Source: Bacillus alkalisoli
GTDB lineage: Bacteria; Bacillota; Bacilli; Bacillales; Bacillaceae_I
NCBI RefSeq assembly: GCF_002797415.1
Contig: NZ_KZ454944.1
Location: forward strand, 2,498,665-2,562,664
Length of the DNA: 64,000 bases
Reading direction: 5' to 3'
Shown here: one piece after another, positions 48,343-57,133 of the stretch
How the letters are laid out: each line of letters begins with the position of its first letter
Numbering within the stretch: the first letter of the stretch is position 1
Notes under the pieces: model-generated
Told to the model about the DNA's origin: nothing
The model's database searches: none
What the model saw: only the letters and a program-made list of their open reading frames with translations
Made by a program: the position numbers and the translations under genes

Positions 48343-48450
48343 AAGCAACCACTCTCCTCTTTTTTCCACTAAATAACTTGCAACAATTCAATTAATAATA
48401 CACATACTAACGGTAACAATATGTAATATTTTACAAGGGTGGTTGCGATG
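48343..48450 (+). promoter_or_regulatory. Candidate long-range inverted repeat over the RBS of a 23-residue ORF
   Basis: AGCAACCACTCTCC at 48343-48356 is complementary to GGGTGGTTGC at 48437-48446, the ribosome binding site region of the small ORF that begins at 48448. If both lie on one transcript, the 5' copy could hide the site. The region between is AT-rich. Confidence 0.35.
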
Positions 48451-48519
48451 TTAAAACGATTGCGTAAAGAATTACTTCGGAGATGGAATGATTTGTTAAA
48501 AAGAAGAACTATAGCGTAG
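48448..48519 (+). CDS. Possible 23-residue basic amphipathic peptide
   Basis: The frame runs from ATG 48448 to TAG 48517-48519 and reads MLKRLRKELLRRWNDLLKRR followed by TIA. AGGGTGG lies five bases upstream of the start. The sequence would fold as a strongly basic amphipathic helix. Such a short frame can arise by chance, but the good ribosome binding site, the absence of other features around and the possible sequestration by an upstream sequence make it worth noting. Similar peptides act as leaders, ribosome-associated peptides or membrane-active peptides; no function is assigned. Confidence 0.4.
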   Translation: MLKRLRKELLRRWNDLLKRRTIA

Positions 48520-48843
48520 TTACGTATTTATGGAAAAAATTGTTTTTAATAAAGAAATCTTGAGATGGATTAACTCTGATTAATCAAGAAAAATAATCTT
48601 TTAGCAAATATTTTTCCATAATACGTTAGCAAAACATGCATTATTGTTCAAAATTAGATATAATATAGAAAACTATGGCACGATATTCAATGTTCGGTTA
48701 AGATTAACTGCAATATAATTAAGTCAGGTCGGGTTTTTATTTTAATACGCTACTAATTTTCATTTTTACTTATACTTCCCTTAGAAGTATGAATAAATGA
48801 AAAAATAGTCATAAATAGATTATAGATAAGGAGAGGTAACACA

Positions 48844-49053
48844 ATGATTTATAAGGTTTATTTTCAAGAGGATAGTAAGCAAGCACCAGTAAGAGAAAAC
48901 ACAAAATCGGTTTTTGTTGAAGCTGAGTTAGTTCGTGATGTACGTCAAAAGTTAAAGGATTTCCATTACAACATCGAAATCATTTTACCTGTTAGTCAAG
49001 AACATTTACAGTATGAACAACAATCAGAACATTTCAAAGTATTGGAGATATGA
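48844..49053 (+). CDS. rpoY: RNA polymerase epsilon subunit RpoY (YkzG)
   Basis: 69 residues. Small acidic subunit of RNA polymerase found in Firmicutes; binds near the beta' subunit and helps removal of stalled enzyme. MIYKVYFQEDSKQAPVRENT and VRQKLKDFHYNIEIILPV are family hallmarks. AAGGAGAGG precedes ATG 48844. It lies three bases before rnjA, as in Bacillus subtilis, and both are translated in tandem. Confidence 0.95.
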   Translation: MIYKVYFQEDSKQAPVRENTKSVFVEAELVRDVRQKLKDFHYNIEIILPVSQEHLQYEQQSEHFKVLEI

Positions 49054-49056
49054 TAA

Positions 49057-50724
49057 ATGAAATTTGTAAAAAATAATCAAGCAGCAGTATTTGCCCTCGG
49101 TGGACTTGGTGAGATTGGCAAAAATACATATGCTGTTCAATTTCAAGATGAAATTATACTAATCGATGCAGGTATTAAATTCCCAGAGGACGAGCTATTA
49201 GGAATTGATTACGTTATTCCTGATTACACCTATTTAGTAAAAAACGAAGATAAAATAAAGGGATTATTCGTAACACATGGACATGAAGACCATATTGGTG
49301 GTATTCCTTATTTATTACGTCAAATAAATGTACCAGTATATGGTGGAAAACTTGCATTAGGTTTAATTCGTAATAAATTAGAAGAGCACGGGCTACTTCG
49401 CAAAACAACCATGATTGAAATTAGCGAAGATGAGGTTATTAAATTCAGAAAGACATCTGTTTCTTTCTTCCGTACAACACACAGTATTCCTGATTCATAT
49501 GGTATTGTAGTGAAAACACCTCCAGGTAACATTGTACATACTGGAGATTTCAAGTTTGACTTTACGCCTGTAGGTGAACCAGCAAACTTAACAAAAATGG
49601 CTGAAATCGGTAAAGAAGGAGTTCTCTGCTTACTTTCAGATAGTACAAACAGTGAAAATCCTGAATTTACAATGTCAGAAAGAAAAGTCGGAGAAAGTAT
49701 ACACGATATTTTCCGTAAAGTAGACGGCCGTCTTATTTTCGCTACTTTCGCTTCCAATATTCATCGTCTACAACAAGTTGTTGAAGCAGCTGTTGCAAAC
49801 GGGAGAAAAGTTGCTGTTTTCGGTCGTAGTATGGAATCTGCTATTAATATCGGTCAAGAGTTAGGGTATATTAGATGTCCAAAAGACACTTTTATTGAAA
49901 CGAACCAAATAAACCGCATGCCAGCTAACAAAATAACCATTCTTTGTACAGGTAGTCAAGGAGAGCCGATGGCAGCTTTATCTAGAATTGCTAACGGTAC
50001 TCATAGACAAATATCTATCATTCCTGGAGATACTGTCGTATTTTCATCTTCACCGATTCCCGGAAACACGTTAAGTGTAAATAGAACAATTAATTTGCTT
50101 TTCAGAGCAGGTGCTGACGTAATTCATGGATCATTAAGTGACATTCATACTTCTGGTCATGGTGGACAACAAGAGCAAATGTTAATGTTAAGACTAATAA
50201 AGCCAAAATACTTCATGCCAATTCACGGTGAATTCCGAATGCAAAAAACACATACAGACTTAGCTGTTGACTGTGGAGTTCCAAAAGAAAATTGTTTCCT
50301 TATGGACAATGGAGAGGTTTTAGCTTTAAGTGAAGATGAAGCATCTGTCGCTGGAAAGATTCCATCAGGCAACGTATATATTGATGGAAGCGGTATTGGT
50401 GACATCGGAAACATCGTTCTTCGTGATAGAAGAATCCTATCAGAAGAAGGATTAGTAGTTGTTGTCGTAAGTATCAATATGAAGGACTTTAAGGTTGCAT
50501 CTGGTCCAGATATTATTTCTCGTGGATTCGTCTATATGAGAGAGTCCGGCGATTTAATTAATGATGCACAATCACTAATTGCTAAACATTTAAACAAAAC
50601 GATGGAACGTCGTACAACTCAATGGTCAGAAATTAAAAATGAAATTACAGATACGCTTTCTCCTTTCCTATATGAAAAAACGAAGCGTCGTCCAATGATT
50701 TTACCGATTATTATGGAAGTTTAA
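49057..50724 (+). CDS. rnjA: Ribonuclease J1 (RnjA)
   Basis: 555 residues. Metallo-beta-lactamase/beta-CASP nuclease with 5'-3' exo- and endonuclease activity in mRNA decay and rRNA maturation. Zinc motif [13 protein letters not shown], then HTGDFKFD, the beta-CASP region ([28 protein letters not shown]) and SGHGGQQEQ near residue 365, closing with the C-terminal domain. In Bacillus subtilis SR1P assists this enzyme; its gene lies in this window. Ends with a strong terminator. Confidence 0.98.
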   Translation: MKFVKNNQAAVFALGGLGEIGKNTYAVQFQDEIILIDAGIKFPEDELLGIDYVIPDYTYLVKNEDKIKGLFVTHGHEDHIGGIPYLLRQINVPVYGGKLALGLIRNKLEEHGLLRKTTMIEISEDEVIKFRKTSVSFFRTTHSIPDSYGIVVKTPPGNIVHTGDFKFDFTPVGEPANLTKMAEIGKEGVLCLLSDSTNSENPEFTMSERKVGESIHDIFRKVDGRLIFATFASNIHRLQQVVEAAVANGRKVAVFGRSMESAINIGQELGYIRCPKDTFIETNQINRMPANKITILCTGSQGEPMAALSRIANGTHRQISIIPGDTVVFSSSPIPGNTLSVNRTINLLFRAGADVIHGSLSDIHTSGHGGQQEQMLMLRLIKPKYFMPIHGEFRMQKTHTDLAVDCGVPKENCFLMDNGEVLALSEDEASVAGKIPSGNVYIDGSGIGDIGNIVLRDRRILSEEGLVVVVVSINMKDFKVASGPDIISRGFVYMRESGDLINDAQSLIAKHLNKTMERRTTQWSEIKNEITDTLSPFLYEKTKRRPMILPIIMEV

Positions 50725-50729
50725 AATAG

Positions 50730-50767
50730 GAAAAGAGGAACATGCATCATGCATGTTCCTCTTTTTA
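50730..50767. terminator. Bidirectional terminator, rnjA / ktrC
   Basis: Stem AAAGAGGAACATGCAT-C-ATGCATGTTCCTCTTT, 16 pairs with T- and A-runs. Confidence 0.92.
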
Positions 50768-51430
50768 TTCTTCCACTAAGTTTTTTTCAAACCTGCTTAT
50801 ATCTGTATCTGCACCAATGACGATTAAAATATCCCCTTGCTTTATTATTTCTGTAGCCTGAGGAGAGACAATTATATCTCTTCCACGTTTGAAAGCAACG
50901 ATATTTATGCCATACTTTGCTCGAATATCTAAGTCGATTAATGAATTACCATCTAACCTTCTACTTGCAACAATCTCCACAATACTATGCTCATCTGATA
51001 ACTCTAAGTAATCTAATACGTTGTTGGAAACTATATTATGAGCAATTCTTTTACCCATATCACGCTCTGGATGAACAATTTGATCAGCACCAATACGACT
51101 TAATACTTTTTCATGGTAATCATTTGTCGCTTTTACTGTAATATGTTGAACCCCAAGTTCTTTTAGTATTAATGTAGTTAATATACTTGCTTGTATGTTA
51201 TCTCCAATCGCTACAATTACATGGTCAAAGTTTCTAATTCCTAAAGCTTTAAGAACCGACTCATCTGTTGCATCGCCGACTACAGCGTGAGAGGCTATGT
51301 TTGCAAATTCATTTACTTTATCTTCATCAGTATCAATTGCTAAAACTTCTACTCCTTCTTCACTTAACGCTTTACAAATGCTCCCTCCGAAACGCCCTAA
51401 ACCGATGACTGCGAATTCTTTTCTCTTCAC
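50765..51430 (-). CDS. ktrC: K+ uptake regulatory subunit KtrC
   Basis: 221 residues. RCK protein that gates the KtrD-type potassium transporter on binding ATP/ADP and cyclic di-AMP. N-terminal Rossmann AVIGLGRFGGSICKAL binds the nucleotide (residues 7-22), VVGDATDESVLKALGI follows, and the C-terminal TrkA_C domain begins near residue 140 (SDEHSIVEIVASRRLDG). Cytosolic face of the membrane. Corresponds to ykqB. No ktrD in this window. Confidence 0.95.
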   Translation of the reverse strand: MKRKEFAVIGLGRFGGSICKALSEEGVEVLAIDTDEDKVNEFANIASHAVVGDATDESVLKALGIRNFDHVIVAIGDNIQASILTTLILKELGVQHITVKATNDYHEKVLSRIGADQIVHPERDMGKRIAHNIVSNNVLDYLELSDEHSIVEIVASRRLDGNSLIDLDIRAKYGINIVAFKRGRDIIVSPQATEIIKQGDILIVIGADTDISRFEKNLVEE

Positions 51431-51533
51431 GAAAATTCCTCCATAAAAAGCAATTTAAAATATCTATTTTTGATGAATGGATAATCTTAAATATCATAAT
51501 GCTATTTTAGCATATTTTTAGAAAGTTATATCA

Positions 51534-51567
51534 TAAAAAAAGAAAAAGAGGCGCACAATGGCCTCTT
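51534..51567 (-). terminator. Terminator after yknV
   Basis: On the - strand AAGAGGC-CATTGTGC-GCCTCTT followed by TTTCTTTTTTT. Confidence 0.85.
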
Positions 51568-51574
51568 CTCCGTT

Positions 51575-53419
51575 CTATTTTTCCATCATATTGAACTGGG
51601 CTTTTACTAAGTTATAGTAAATCCCTTCATGTTTCATTAGGGCGTCGTGATTACCCTGCTCCATTATGTTTCCATGATCTAAAACAATAATGTTGTCAGA
51701 TTCTCTAATAGTAGATAAACGGTGAGCAATGATGACAGCCGTACGATCTTTTAAAAGTGTTTTTAAAGCATGTTGGATTTGCACTTCTGTCTCTGTGTCT
51801 ATGCTCGCTGTTGCTTCATCTAAAATAATGATGCGAGGGTCTGCAAGTAGTGACCTTGCGAAAGAAATAAGTTGTCTTTCTCCAACAGATAAAACATTTC
51901 CGCGTTCTTCTACTTCCGTTTCATATCCATTTTTCAATTTACTAATAAATTGGTCTGCTCCTACTGCTCGTGCAGCAACTTTCACTTCTTCATCGGTTGC
52001 ATCAGGACGACCAAATCGAATATTATCCATGATGGTACCAGAAAAGATAAAGGTATCTTGTAACACAACACTAATTTGAGATCGCAAGCTTTTAACTGAT
52101 ACATCTCTAATGTTATGTCCGTCGATTTTTACAACACCGCCAGTAGCGTCATAAAAACGGGAGATTAAGTTGGCGATGGTTGTTTTTCCTGAACCAGTAT
52201 GACCTACTAAAGCTACCGTTGTTCCCGCTTCCATTTTAAGAGAAATAGAGTTTAACGCTTTACGAGTAGTATCATAAGAAAATTCAACGTTTTCAAATAC
52301 CACTTCACCACGAATATCTGATAATTCAATTGAATTTTCTTTTTCATCCACCATCGGTTTTTCATCTAAAAATTCAAAAATTCGTTCGGAGGAAGCCATA
52401 CCTACAAGTAATTGATTGTATAATTGACCAAGTCTTGAAATAGGCTCCCAGAACATTCCGAGATAAAATGCAAAAGAAACAAATATACCAATCGTTAATC
52501 CACTTGATGAAGATTGGATTAAATAGGCACCTAACCATATTAAGATAACTGTACCAACTGCATTTGTCATTTCAACGAAAGGTCGGAAAATAGCATTTTG
52601 TTGCGTTGCATTTCTCCATGATTCGTAGTTTTCCGTATTGATTCCATCAAAGAAAGACATATTTTCTCTTTCTTGTGTGAATGATTGAGTAACGCGGATC
52701 CCTTGTATACTTTCATTTAAATGAGAGTTCAACTTTGATTGCTTAATACGAACATCTTGCCAAGCTCTTCTAATCTTTCTTCGAAGACTTGTAGAAATAA
52801 AGAACATGATTGGCAAGATAATAAGTATAGCAGTAGCAAGTTCAGGACTAAGCGCAAACAGTATGATAACTATTCCTAATAAAAGAACAAAGTCCATTAA
52901 TAAGTTAATTACTCCGTTCGTAAACAGTTCTTGTAAAGAGTTTATATCATTCATTATTCGAACCAAGATAGAGCCAGCAGAACGTTGGTCAAAAAATCGA
53001 TGTGATAACCCCTGTACATGTGTAAACAAATGCTTCCTTAAATCATAGATGACATTTTGCCCTAACATGTTCATCCATCTAATCCTTAAAGCATTTGCTA
53101 TATAGGAAATTATATATAACCCGGCAATAATAGCAACTAGTACTTTGACTAGATCGAAATCTTTTTGAGCAATTGCATGGTCTAGTAAATAAACACCGAT
53201 TAAAATAGGTACCACTAACTTAACAGCTGTAGCAATTAACATAGTGATAATCGCAAGTGGTAGCAATGTTTTAGCGTATGGAGTCATGTATGAGAATAGT
53301 CGCCACATTTGTTTCCAGTTAAATGGCTTCTCAATTGCTTGATCTGTCGAATAAAAGAATCGTTTTCTAACATTTTCGTTTAATTGTAACTTTTTTGATT
53401 GTGGAGTCACATTTTTCAC
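51575..53419 (-). CDS. yknV: ABC exporter half-transporter YknV-like
   Basis: 614 residues: six membrane helices (about 40-320) and an ATPase domain with Walker A VGHTGSGKTT, signature LSVGERQLI (degenerate compared with LSGGQ), Walker B IIILDEATAS with the catalytic Glu, and H-loop AHRLSTI. It forms a heterodimer with the yknU product eight bases upstream. In Bacillus subtilis YknUV is a putative multidrug-type or peptide exporter; its substrate is not known here. Confidence 0.9.
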   Translation of the reverse strand: MKNVTPQSKKLQLNENVRKRFFYSTDQAIEKPFNWKQMWRLFSYMTPYAKTLLPLAIITMLIATAVKLVVPILIGVYLLDHAIAQKDFDLVKVLVAIIAGLYIISYIANALRIRWMNMLGQNVIYDLRKHLFTHVQGLSHRFFDQRSAGSILVRIMNDINSLQELFTNGVINLLMDFVLLLGIVIILFALSPELATAILIILPIMFFISTSLRRKIRRAWQDVRIKQSKLNSHLNESIQGIRVTQSFTQERENMSFFDGINTENYESWRNATQQNAIFRPFVEMTNAVGTVILIWLGAYLIQSSSSGLTIGIFVSFAFYLGMFWEPISRLGQLYNQLLVGMASSERIFEFLDEKPMVDEKENSIELSDIRGEVVFENVEFSYDTTRKALNSISLKMEAGTTVALVGHTGSGKTTIANLISRFYDATGGVVKIDGHNIRDVSVKSLRSQISVVLQDTFIFSGTIMDNIRFGRPDATDEEVKVAARAVGADQFISKLKNGYETEVEERGNVLSVGERQLISFARSLLADPRIIILDEATASIDTETEVQIQHALKTLLKDRTAVIIAHRLSTIRESDNIIVLDHGNIMEQGNHDALMKHEGIYYNLVKAQFNMMEK

Positions 53420-53426
53420 CTACCTT

Positions 53427-55181
53427 TTAACGCGCATGCGCTTCTAGTAATATTTTTTGATCTTTATATTGAATATCATAAATCCGTTTGTACGTACCAG
53501 TGATTTCAATTAACTGTTCATGCGTACCTCTTTCTACTACTTTTCCTTCTTCTAATACAAGAATTTCATCTGCATGTTTCAGTGAGGATATTCTGTGAGC
53601 AATGATAAATGTTGTTCTTCCATGTAGCGCCGATTTTAACTCATGTTGAATTTGCGATTCTGTTTGCATATCAACCGCACTTGTTGCATCGTCTAAAATT
53701 AATACACCGGGATTTAATATCAAAGCCCGTGCAATAGCAATACGCTGTTTTTGTCCCCCAGATAATCCCATACCACGCTCACCTAGTAACGTGTCGTATC
53801 CCTTCGGTAGTTCCATAATGAATTCATGTGCTTGAGCCATTTTCGCAGCTTTTATGATCTCTTCCATAGTAGCTTCCGGTCGACCATAAGCGATGTTAGA
53901 TTTTATGGTTGTAGAAAATAAGAATGATTCTTGTGGTACAAATCCAATCTGATTACGAAGTGAATATAAAGTGTAATCTTTCACTTCTTTGCCATCAACT
54001 AAGATTGTTCCTTCTTGAGGTTCATAAAAACGTGTGATTAACTGAGTAATACTCGTTTTTCCAGAACCAGTCGCTCCAATAAGTCCAATTAACTTCCCTT
54101 GTGGTGCATCAAAAGACACATTTTGCAGGGCATACTTATCTTCATTTGGATATTTAAATGTCACATCCTTAAACGTTACATGACCTTTCATATCTTTTAT
54201 ATCAGTTGCATGCGGAAAATCTGTAATATCTTCTTCTGCCTCTAAAATTTCTAACAAACGTTCTCCAGAAGCTTTAGCTTGAGAGAACTGATTGATTACG
54301 AATCCTAAGTTTGCAATTGGCCATACAATATACCAAATTAAACTGAAGAATGCTACTAGCTTACCAGCGCTAAGATCTCCATTAATAACTAAATATCCAC
54401 CGAAACCTAATAATCCAACTACACACGCATTCCCGATAAATTCCATTAACGGAAAGTATTTTGCCCAAATATTAGAAGTATCGATATACTTTTGGCGATA
54501 ATCTCCATTAGAGTTATTAAACTTACCAGTTTGATAGTCTTCTCTAGATAAAGATTTAACAGTATTAATGCCACTAATATTTTCTTGAACGTTCGTATTT
54601 AGCTTTCCAAAAGATTTTCTAATTCCTCTAAATGCAGGATGAACCTCTTTATCAAATTTGTACGTTACGAAAGCTAAAAATGGTAATGCAGCTAACGTCA
54701 CTAATGTTAATGGTACAGAGTAATAAAACATAACCACTAAACTAATGCTGACTAATAATGTAAAACGAATTAATTCGGCAAAACCGAATGATAAAAAGAA
54801 TCGGAAACCTTCTACATCAGCTGTAAGACGAGACATTAAGTCTCCTGTTTTTGCATTATCATAATATCGATAAGGTAAAAGTTGTAGCTTTTTATAAAGC
54901 TCATTTCTTAAACGGTAAACAGATTTAATTCCGAACAAGTCACCTAAGTATTGATTATAATACGTAAATAGACCTTTGAATGACATGAGAATTAAAAACC
55001 CTACTGCAATGTAAGGTACGAAGTGGTAACTTCCCCCATAAAATACTTCATCAATTGTAACTTGTAGAATAATTGGATATACAACTGTTATTCCTGTAAC
55101 TAATACTAGGAATATTAATGACAAATAAAAATTCTTTCTATAAGGCCAGTAAAACTCTTTTAATTTCTTAAAAGTTTCCAT
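53427..55181 (-). CDS. yknU: ABC exporter half-transporter YknU-like
   Basis: 584 residues, six membrane helices and an ATPase domain with Walker A IGATGSGKTS, canonical signature LSGGQKQRIA, Walker B LILDDATSA where the catalytic Glu is replaced by Asp, and H-loop AHRISSL. Together with YknV the asymmetry gives one complete and one degenerate ATP site, as in heterodimeric exporters such as TmrAB. First gene of the pair. No gene to the 5' side for 220 bases. Confidence 0.9.
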   Translation of the reverse strand: METFKKLKEFYWPYRKNFYLSLIFLVLVTGITVVYPIILQVTIDEVFYGGSYHFVPYIAVGFLILMSFKGLFTYYNQYLGDLFGIKSVYRLRNELYKKLQLLPYRYYDNAKTGDLMSRLTADVEGFRFFLSFGFAELIRFTLLVSISLVVMFYYSVPLTLVTLAALPFLAFVTYKFDKEVHPAFRGIRKSFGKLNTNVQENISGINTVKSLSREDYQTGKFNNSNGDYRQKYIDTSNIWAKYFPLMEFIGNACVVGLLGFGGYLVINGDLSAGKLVAFFSLIWYIVWPIANLGFVINQFSQAKASGERLLEILEAEEDITDFPHATDIKDMKGHVTFKDVTFKYPNEDKYALQNVSFDAPQGKLIGLIGATGSGKTSITQLITRFYEPQEGTILVDGKEVKDYTLYSLRNQIGFVPQESFLFSTTIKSNIAYGRPEATMEEIIKAAKMAQAHEFIMELPKGYDTLLGERGMGLSGGQKQRIAIARALILNPGVLILDDATSAVDMQTESQIQHELKSALHGRTTFIIAHRISSLKHADEILVLEEGKVVERGTHEQLIEITGTYKRIYDIQYKDQKILLEAHAR

Positions 55182-55405
55182 ACATTTCCCTCCCTTTATT
55201 CATGATGCTGGAAACGAATACCATTCAATAGTTTCAAGTTGGTTGAAACTGTTAATAATCCTTTTAGTATTTCACCTTCTTTTTATTAACATAGTTACTA
55301 ATATATCGGGTTTCGAAATAATTTTCCAGCTTTTTGTTGAAAAAATTAAAATATTTTATATTTTTATTCTAAACTGAACATTCATATTAGTAACGAGTAG
55401 GAAGT
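55182..55405. other. Gene-free upstream region of yknU
   Basis: AT-rich, with a weak inverted word GTTTCAAG-TTGG-TTGAAAC (55230-55249) about 50 bases before the yknU start, which could be a regulator site. Nothing else recognised. Confidence 0.4.
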
Positions 55406-55429
55406 ATGACTCTTTTTTACAACTTTAGA

Positions 55430-55580
55430 CTGAATTTGAACTACCCTCCACTTACCACCCTTAGGGGCTGCTTGAAGTGGGGGATTCCTAAGAACACCAA
55501 ACTAACGATTAGTTATGGATTAGGCTACGCCATACACACGCTTGAAGAGGGAGTTTTCTCGCCTATTTTAGATAAATTTT
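55430..55580 (+). mobile_element. Remnant right end of an IS200/IS605-type element (TnpB-associated RNA end), no transposase left
   Basis: The stretch contains CCACTTACCACCCTTAGGGG followed by CTGCTTGAAGTGGGGGATTC and CTAAGAACACC, a pattern I know from the right ends of IS605/IS1341-family elements, where it forms the 3' part of the TnpB guide RNA. CCNCCACTT and AAGTGGGGG pair around the inner CCCTTAGGGG hairpin. No TnpA or TnpB frame exists nearby, and the 5' part is missing. Recognition is from memory of the motif, so treat the boundaries as approximate. Confidence 0.5.
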
Positions 55581-55593
55581 CGTTAAGTACCAA

Positions 55594-55634
55594 TAAAAAG
55601 AGGTGGACTTTTTACAAGTCACACCTCTTTTTTA
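55594..55634. terminator. Terminator after ykuV
   Basis: Stem AAAGAGGTG..CACCTCTTT (loop about 20 bases with ACTTTTTACAAGT inner pairing) with T-runs on both sides. Confidence 0.8.
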
Positions 55635-55640
55635 GATATA

Positions 55641-56090
55641 TTATTTTTCCATTTCGCCTAATACACGGTTTACACGTTTTTCTAGCATTTTCATTCCACT
55701 TCCGCCTGCTTGGAAGTGACGTAAGTTTCCTTCTGCGTCAAAGACGTAATATGCTGGTACATATTGATTTTCGAATGCATCTGTTAATTTATGTTCATTG
55801 TCTATGAAAATTGGCTGGGTAATGTCATGTTCAGCTGCTACTTTTTTAATTTCTTCCATATTCAAGTCATCTTCAGATCGTGGCATGTGTATCGCAACGA
55901 CATTTAATTTATCTTTGAATTGATCACGGAATTCGTTAACTTGAGGCATTGCTTCTTTACATAAATGACAGCTTATAGACCAAAAATGGAATAGAGTAGG
56001 TTTTTCTCCTACTAATTCTGACTTTGTCACTTCTCCATTTAACCATTCCGTTGCACCTGTTAGTTCAGGCATTGGTGAACGTAATTTCAT
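55641..56090 (-). CDS. ykuV: Thiol-disulfide oxidoreductase YkuV
   Basis: 149 residues from ATG 56090, which follows GGGGGG; the longer frame reads through that site. Thioredoxin-like fold with the active site WSISCHLCKEAMP (CHLC, residues near 41) and VPAYYVFDAEGNLRHFQAGGSG containing the cis-proline. No signal peptide, so cytosolic, matching YkuV of Bacillus subtilis. It follows ykuU after about 85 bases with a hairpin. Confidence 0.94.
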   Translation of the reverse strand: MKLRSPMPELTGATEWLNGEVTKSELVGEKPTLFHFWSISCHLCKEAMPQVNEFRDQFKDKLNVVAIHMPRSEDDLNMEEIKKVAAEHDITQPIFIDNEHKLTDAFENQYVPAYYVFDAEGNLRHFQAGGSGMKMLEKRVNRVLGEMEK

Positions 56091-56117
56091 ACAAAAACCC
56101 CCCACTATGATTGATTT

Positions 56118-56160
56118 AAATAAACGAAAAGGCCTAACAATCATAGTTAGACCTTTCGTA
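56118..56160 (-). terminator. Hairpin/terminator between ykuU and ykuV
   Basis: On the - strand CGAAAGGTCTAAC-TATGATT-GTTAGGCCTTTTCG, 13 pairs, followed by TTTATTT rather than a clean T-run; may reduce but not stop reading into ykuV. Confidence 0.65.
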
Positions 56161-56176
56161 TAGAACATTTAATTAA

Positions 56177-56719
56177 TTATAGAGTAGCTTGTCCTGGCTT
56201 CCAGTTAGCTGGGCAAAGACCACCAGTTTGTAATGCTTGAAGAACACGTAAAGTTTCCTCTACATCACGACCGATGTTGTTGTGGAATACAGTTTGGTAT
56301 TGTAATTCACCTTCTGGGCTTACAATGTAAAGACCGCGTAAAGCAATACCTTCGTCTTCAATTAATACTCCATAGTCACGAGATACAACATGGTTTGTAT
56401 CAGCTGCTAATGGATATTTTAGCTCACTAAGACCATTTTCCTTACGATCTGTGTTAATCCACGCTAAGTGAGTGTGAATTGTATCCGTTGATACTCCAAT
56501 GATTTCTGCATCTAAGTCTTCGAACTCATCGTAACGATCAGACATTGCAGTGATTTCAGTTGGACAAACGAATGTGAAGTCCATTGGATAGAAGAACAAT
56601 ACTGTCCATTTACCATTTTTCATATTCTCTTCTAAACTAACTTTTCCAAATTCTTTGTTTGGCATAACAGCGTCCATCTCAAAACGAGGAGCTTGTTTAC
56701 CTACCATACGTTCTGCCAT
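56177..56719 (-). CDS. ykuU: 2-Cys peroxiredoxin YkuU (AhpC/TSA family)
   Basis: 180 residues. Reduces hydrogen peroxide and organic peroxides. Peroxidatic Cys in YPMDFTFVCPTEI (near residue 52) and resolving Cys in TGGLCPANWKPG (near 170) are both present, with YPLAADTNHVVSRDYGV between. AGGGATTT precedes ATG 56719. In the same transcription unit or next to ykuV, the likely reductant system. Confidence 0.96.
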   Translation of the reverse strand: MAERMVGKQAPRFEMDAVMPNKEFGKVSLEENMKNGKWTVLFFYPMDFTFVCPTEITAMSDRYDEFEDLDAEIIGVSTDTIHTHLAWINTDRKENGLSELKYPLAADTNHVVSRDYGVLIEDEGIALRGLYIVSPEGELQYQTVFHNNIGRDVEETLRVLQALQTGGLCPANWKPGQATL

Positions 56720-56795
56720 TTAAAATCCCTCCAATTATTAATTACACGAGAAAATAGCTTGTACATTCTCATTTATTATTTTATCAACAGTTATT

Positions 56796-56824
56796 ATTAT
56801 ATAGTAGACCTATTTTTGAGTCAA
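56796..56824 (-). promoter_or_regulatory. Promoter of ykuU
   Basis: On the - strand TTGACT (56819-56824) and TATAAT (56796-56801) with a 17-base spacer, 77 bases before the ATG. The -10 lies within AT-rich inverted words that loosely recall a PerR box, but the match is too poor to call. Confidence 0.75.
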
Positions 56825-56919
56825 TATTAAATAATAATAAATTTAATCTAGGTTATATAATAATGAACTATTTTTTCACCATTACTTGTTATTCCCACAT
56901 TTAAATTACTTTAGTCAAT

Positions 56920-57013
56920 TGAGTACGTTTCATAAAGTATGACTACTACATGAAAAACGAAGTGGGCAATAATGGTATTCCTATTCTAGTGTAACATTGT
57001 TTGATTCGGGAAT
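56920..57013 (+). repeat. Dispersed TIR element, partial copy D
   Basis: Left half TGAGTACGTTTCATAAAGTATGACTACTACATGAAAAACGA is close to the family; the right half is lost beyond TGTAACATTGTTTGATTC. It lies between ykuU and ykuT starts. Confidence 0.7.
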
Positions 57014-57133
57014 AAAATATTTAGCATTATTTATCGAAAAAAGTCAATTTGTTTGGTTTTCCATTAATAATTCGTTATAATTCATTACTATATTTAGTAT
57101 TAATAAAAGTAACTTCATGTAGAAAGGACATAA

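Noticed and set aside
49320-49757. 145-residue ORF opposite rnjA
   Set aside because: Shadow frame within a clearly conserved gene.
55406-55807. ORF of 133 residues over the IS605-like remnant and the ykuV terminator
   Set aside because: It crosses a terminator and runs antisense into ykuV; the protein has no family features.
56845-56865. PerR box before ykuU
   Set aside because: AT-rich words only; too many mismatches to TTATAATNATTATAA.
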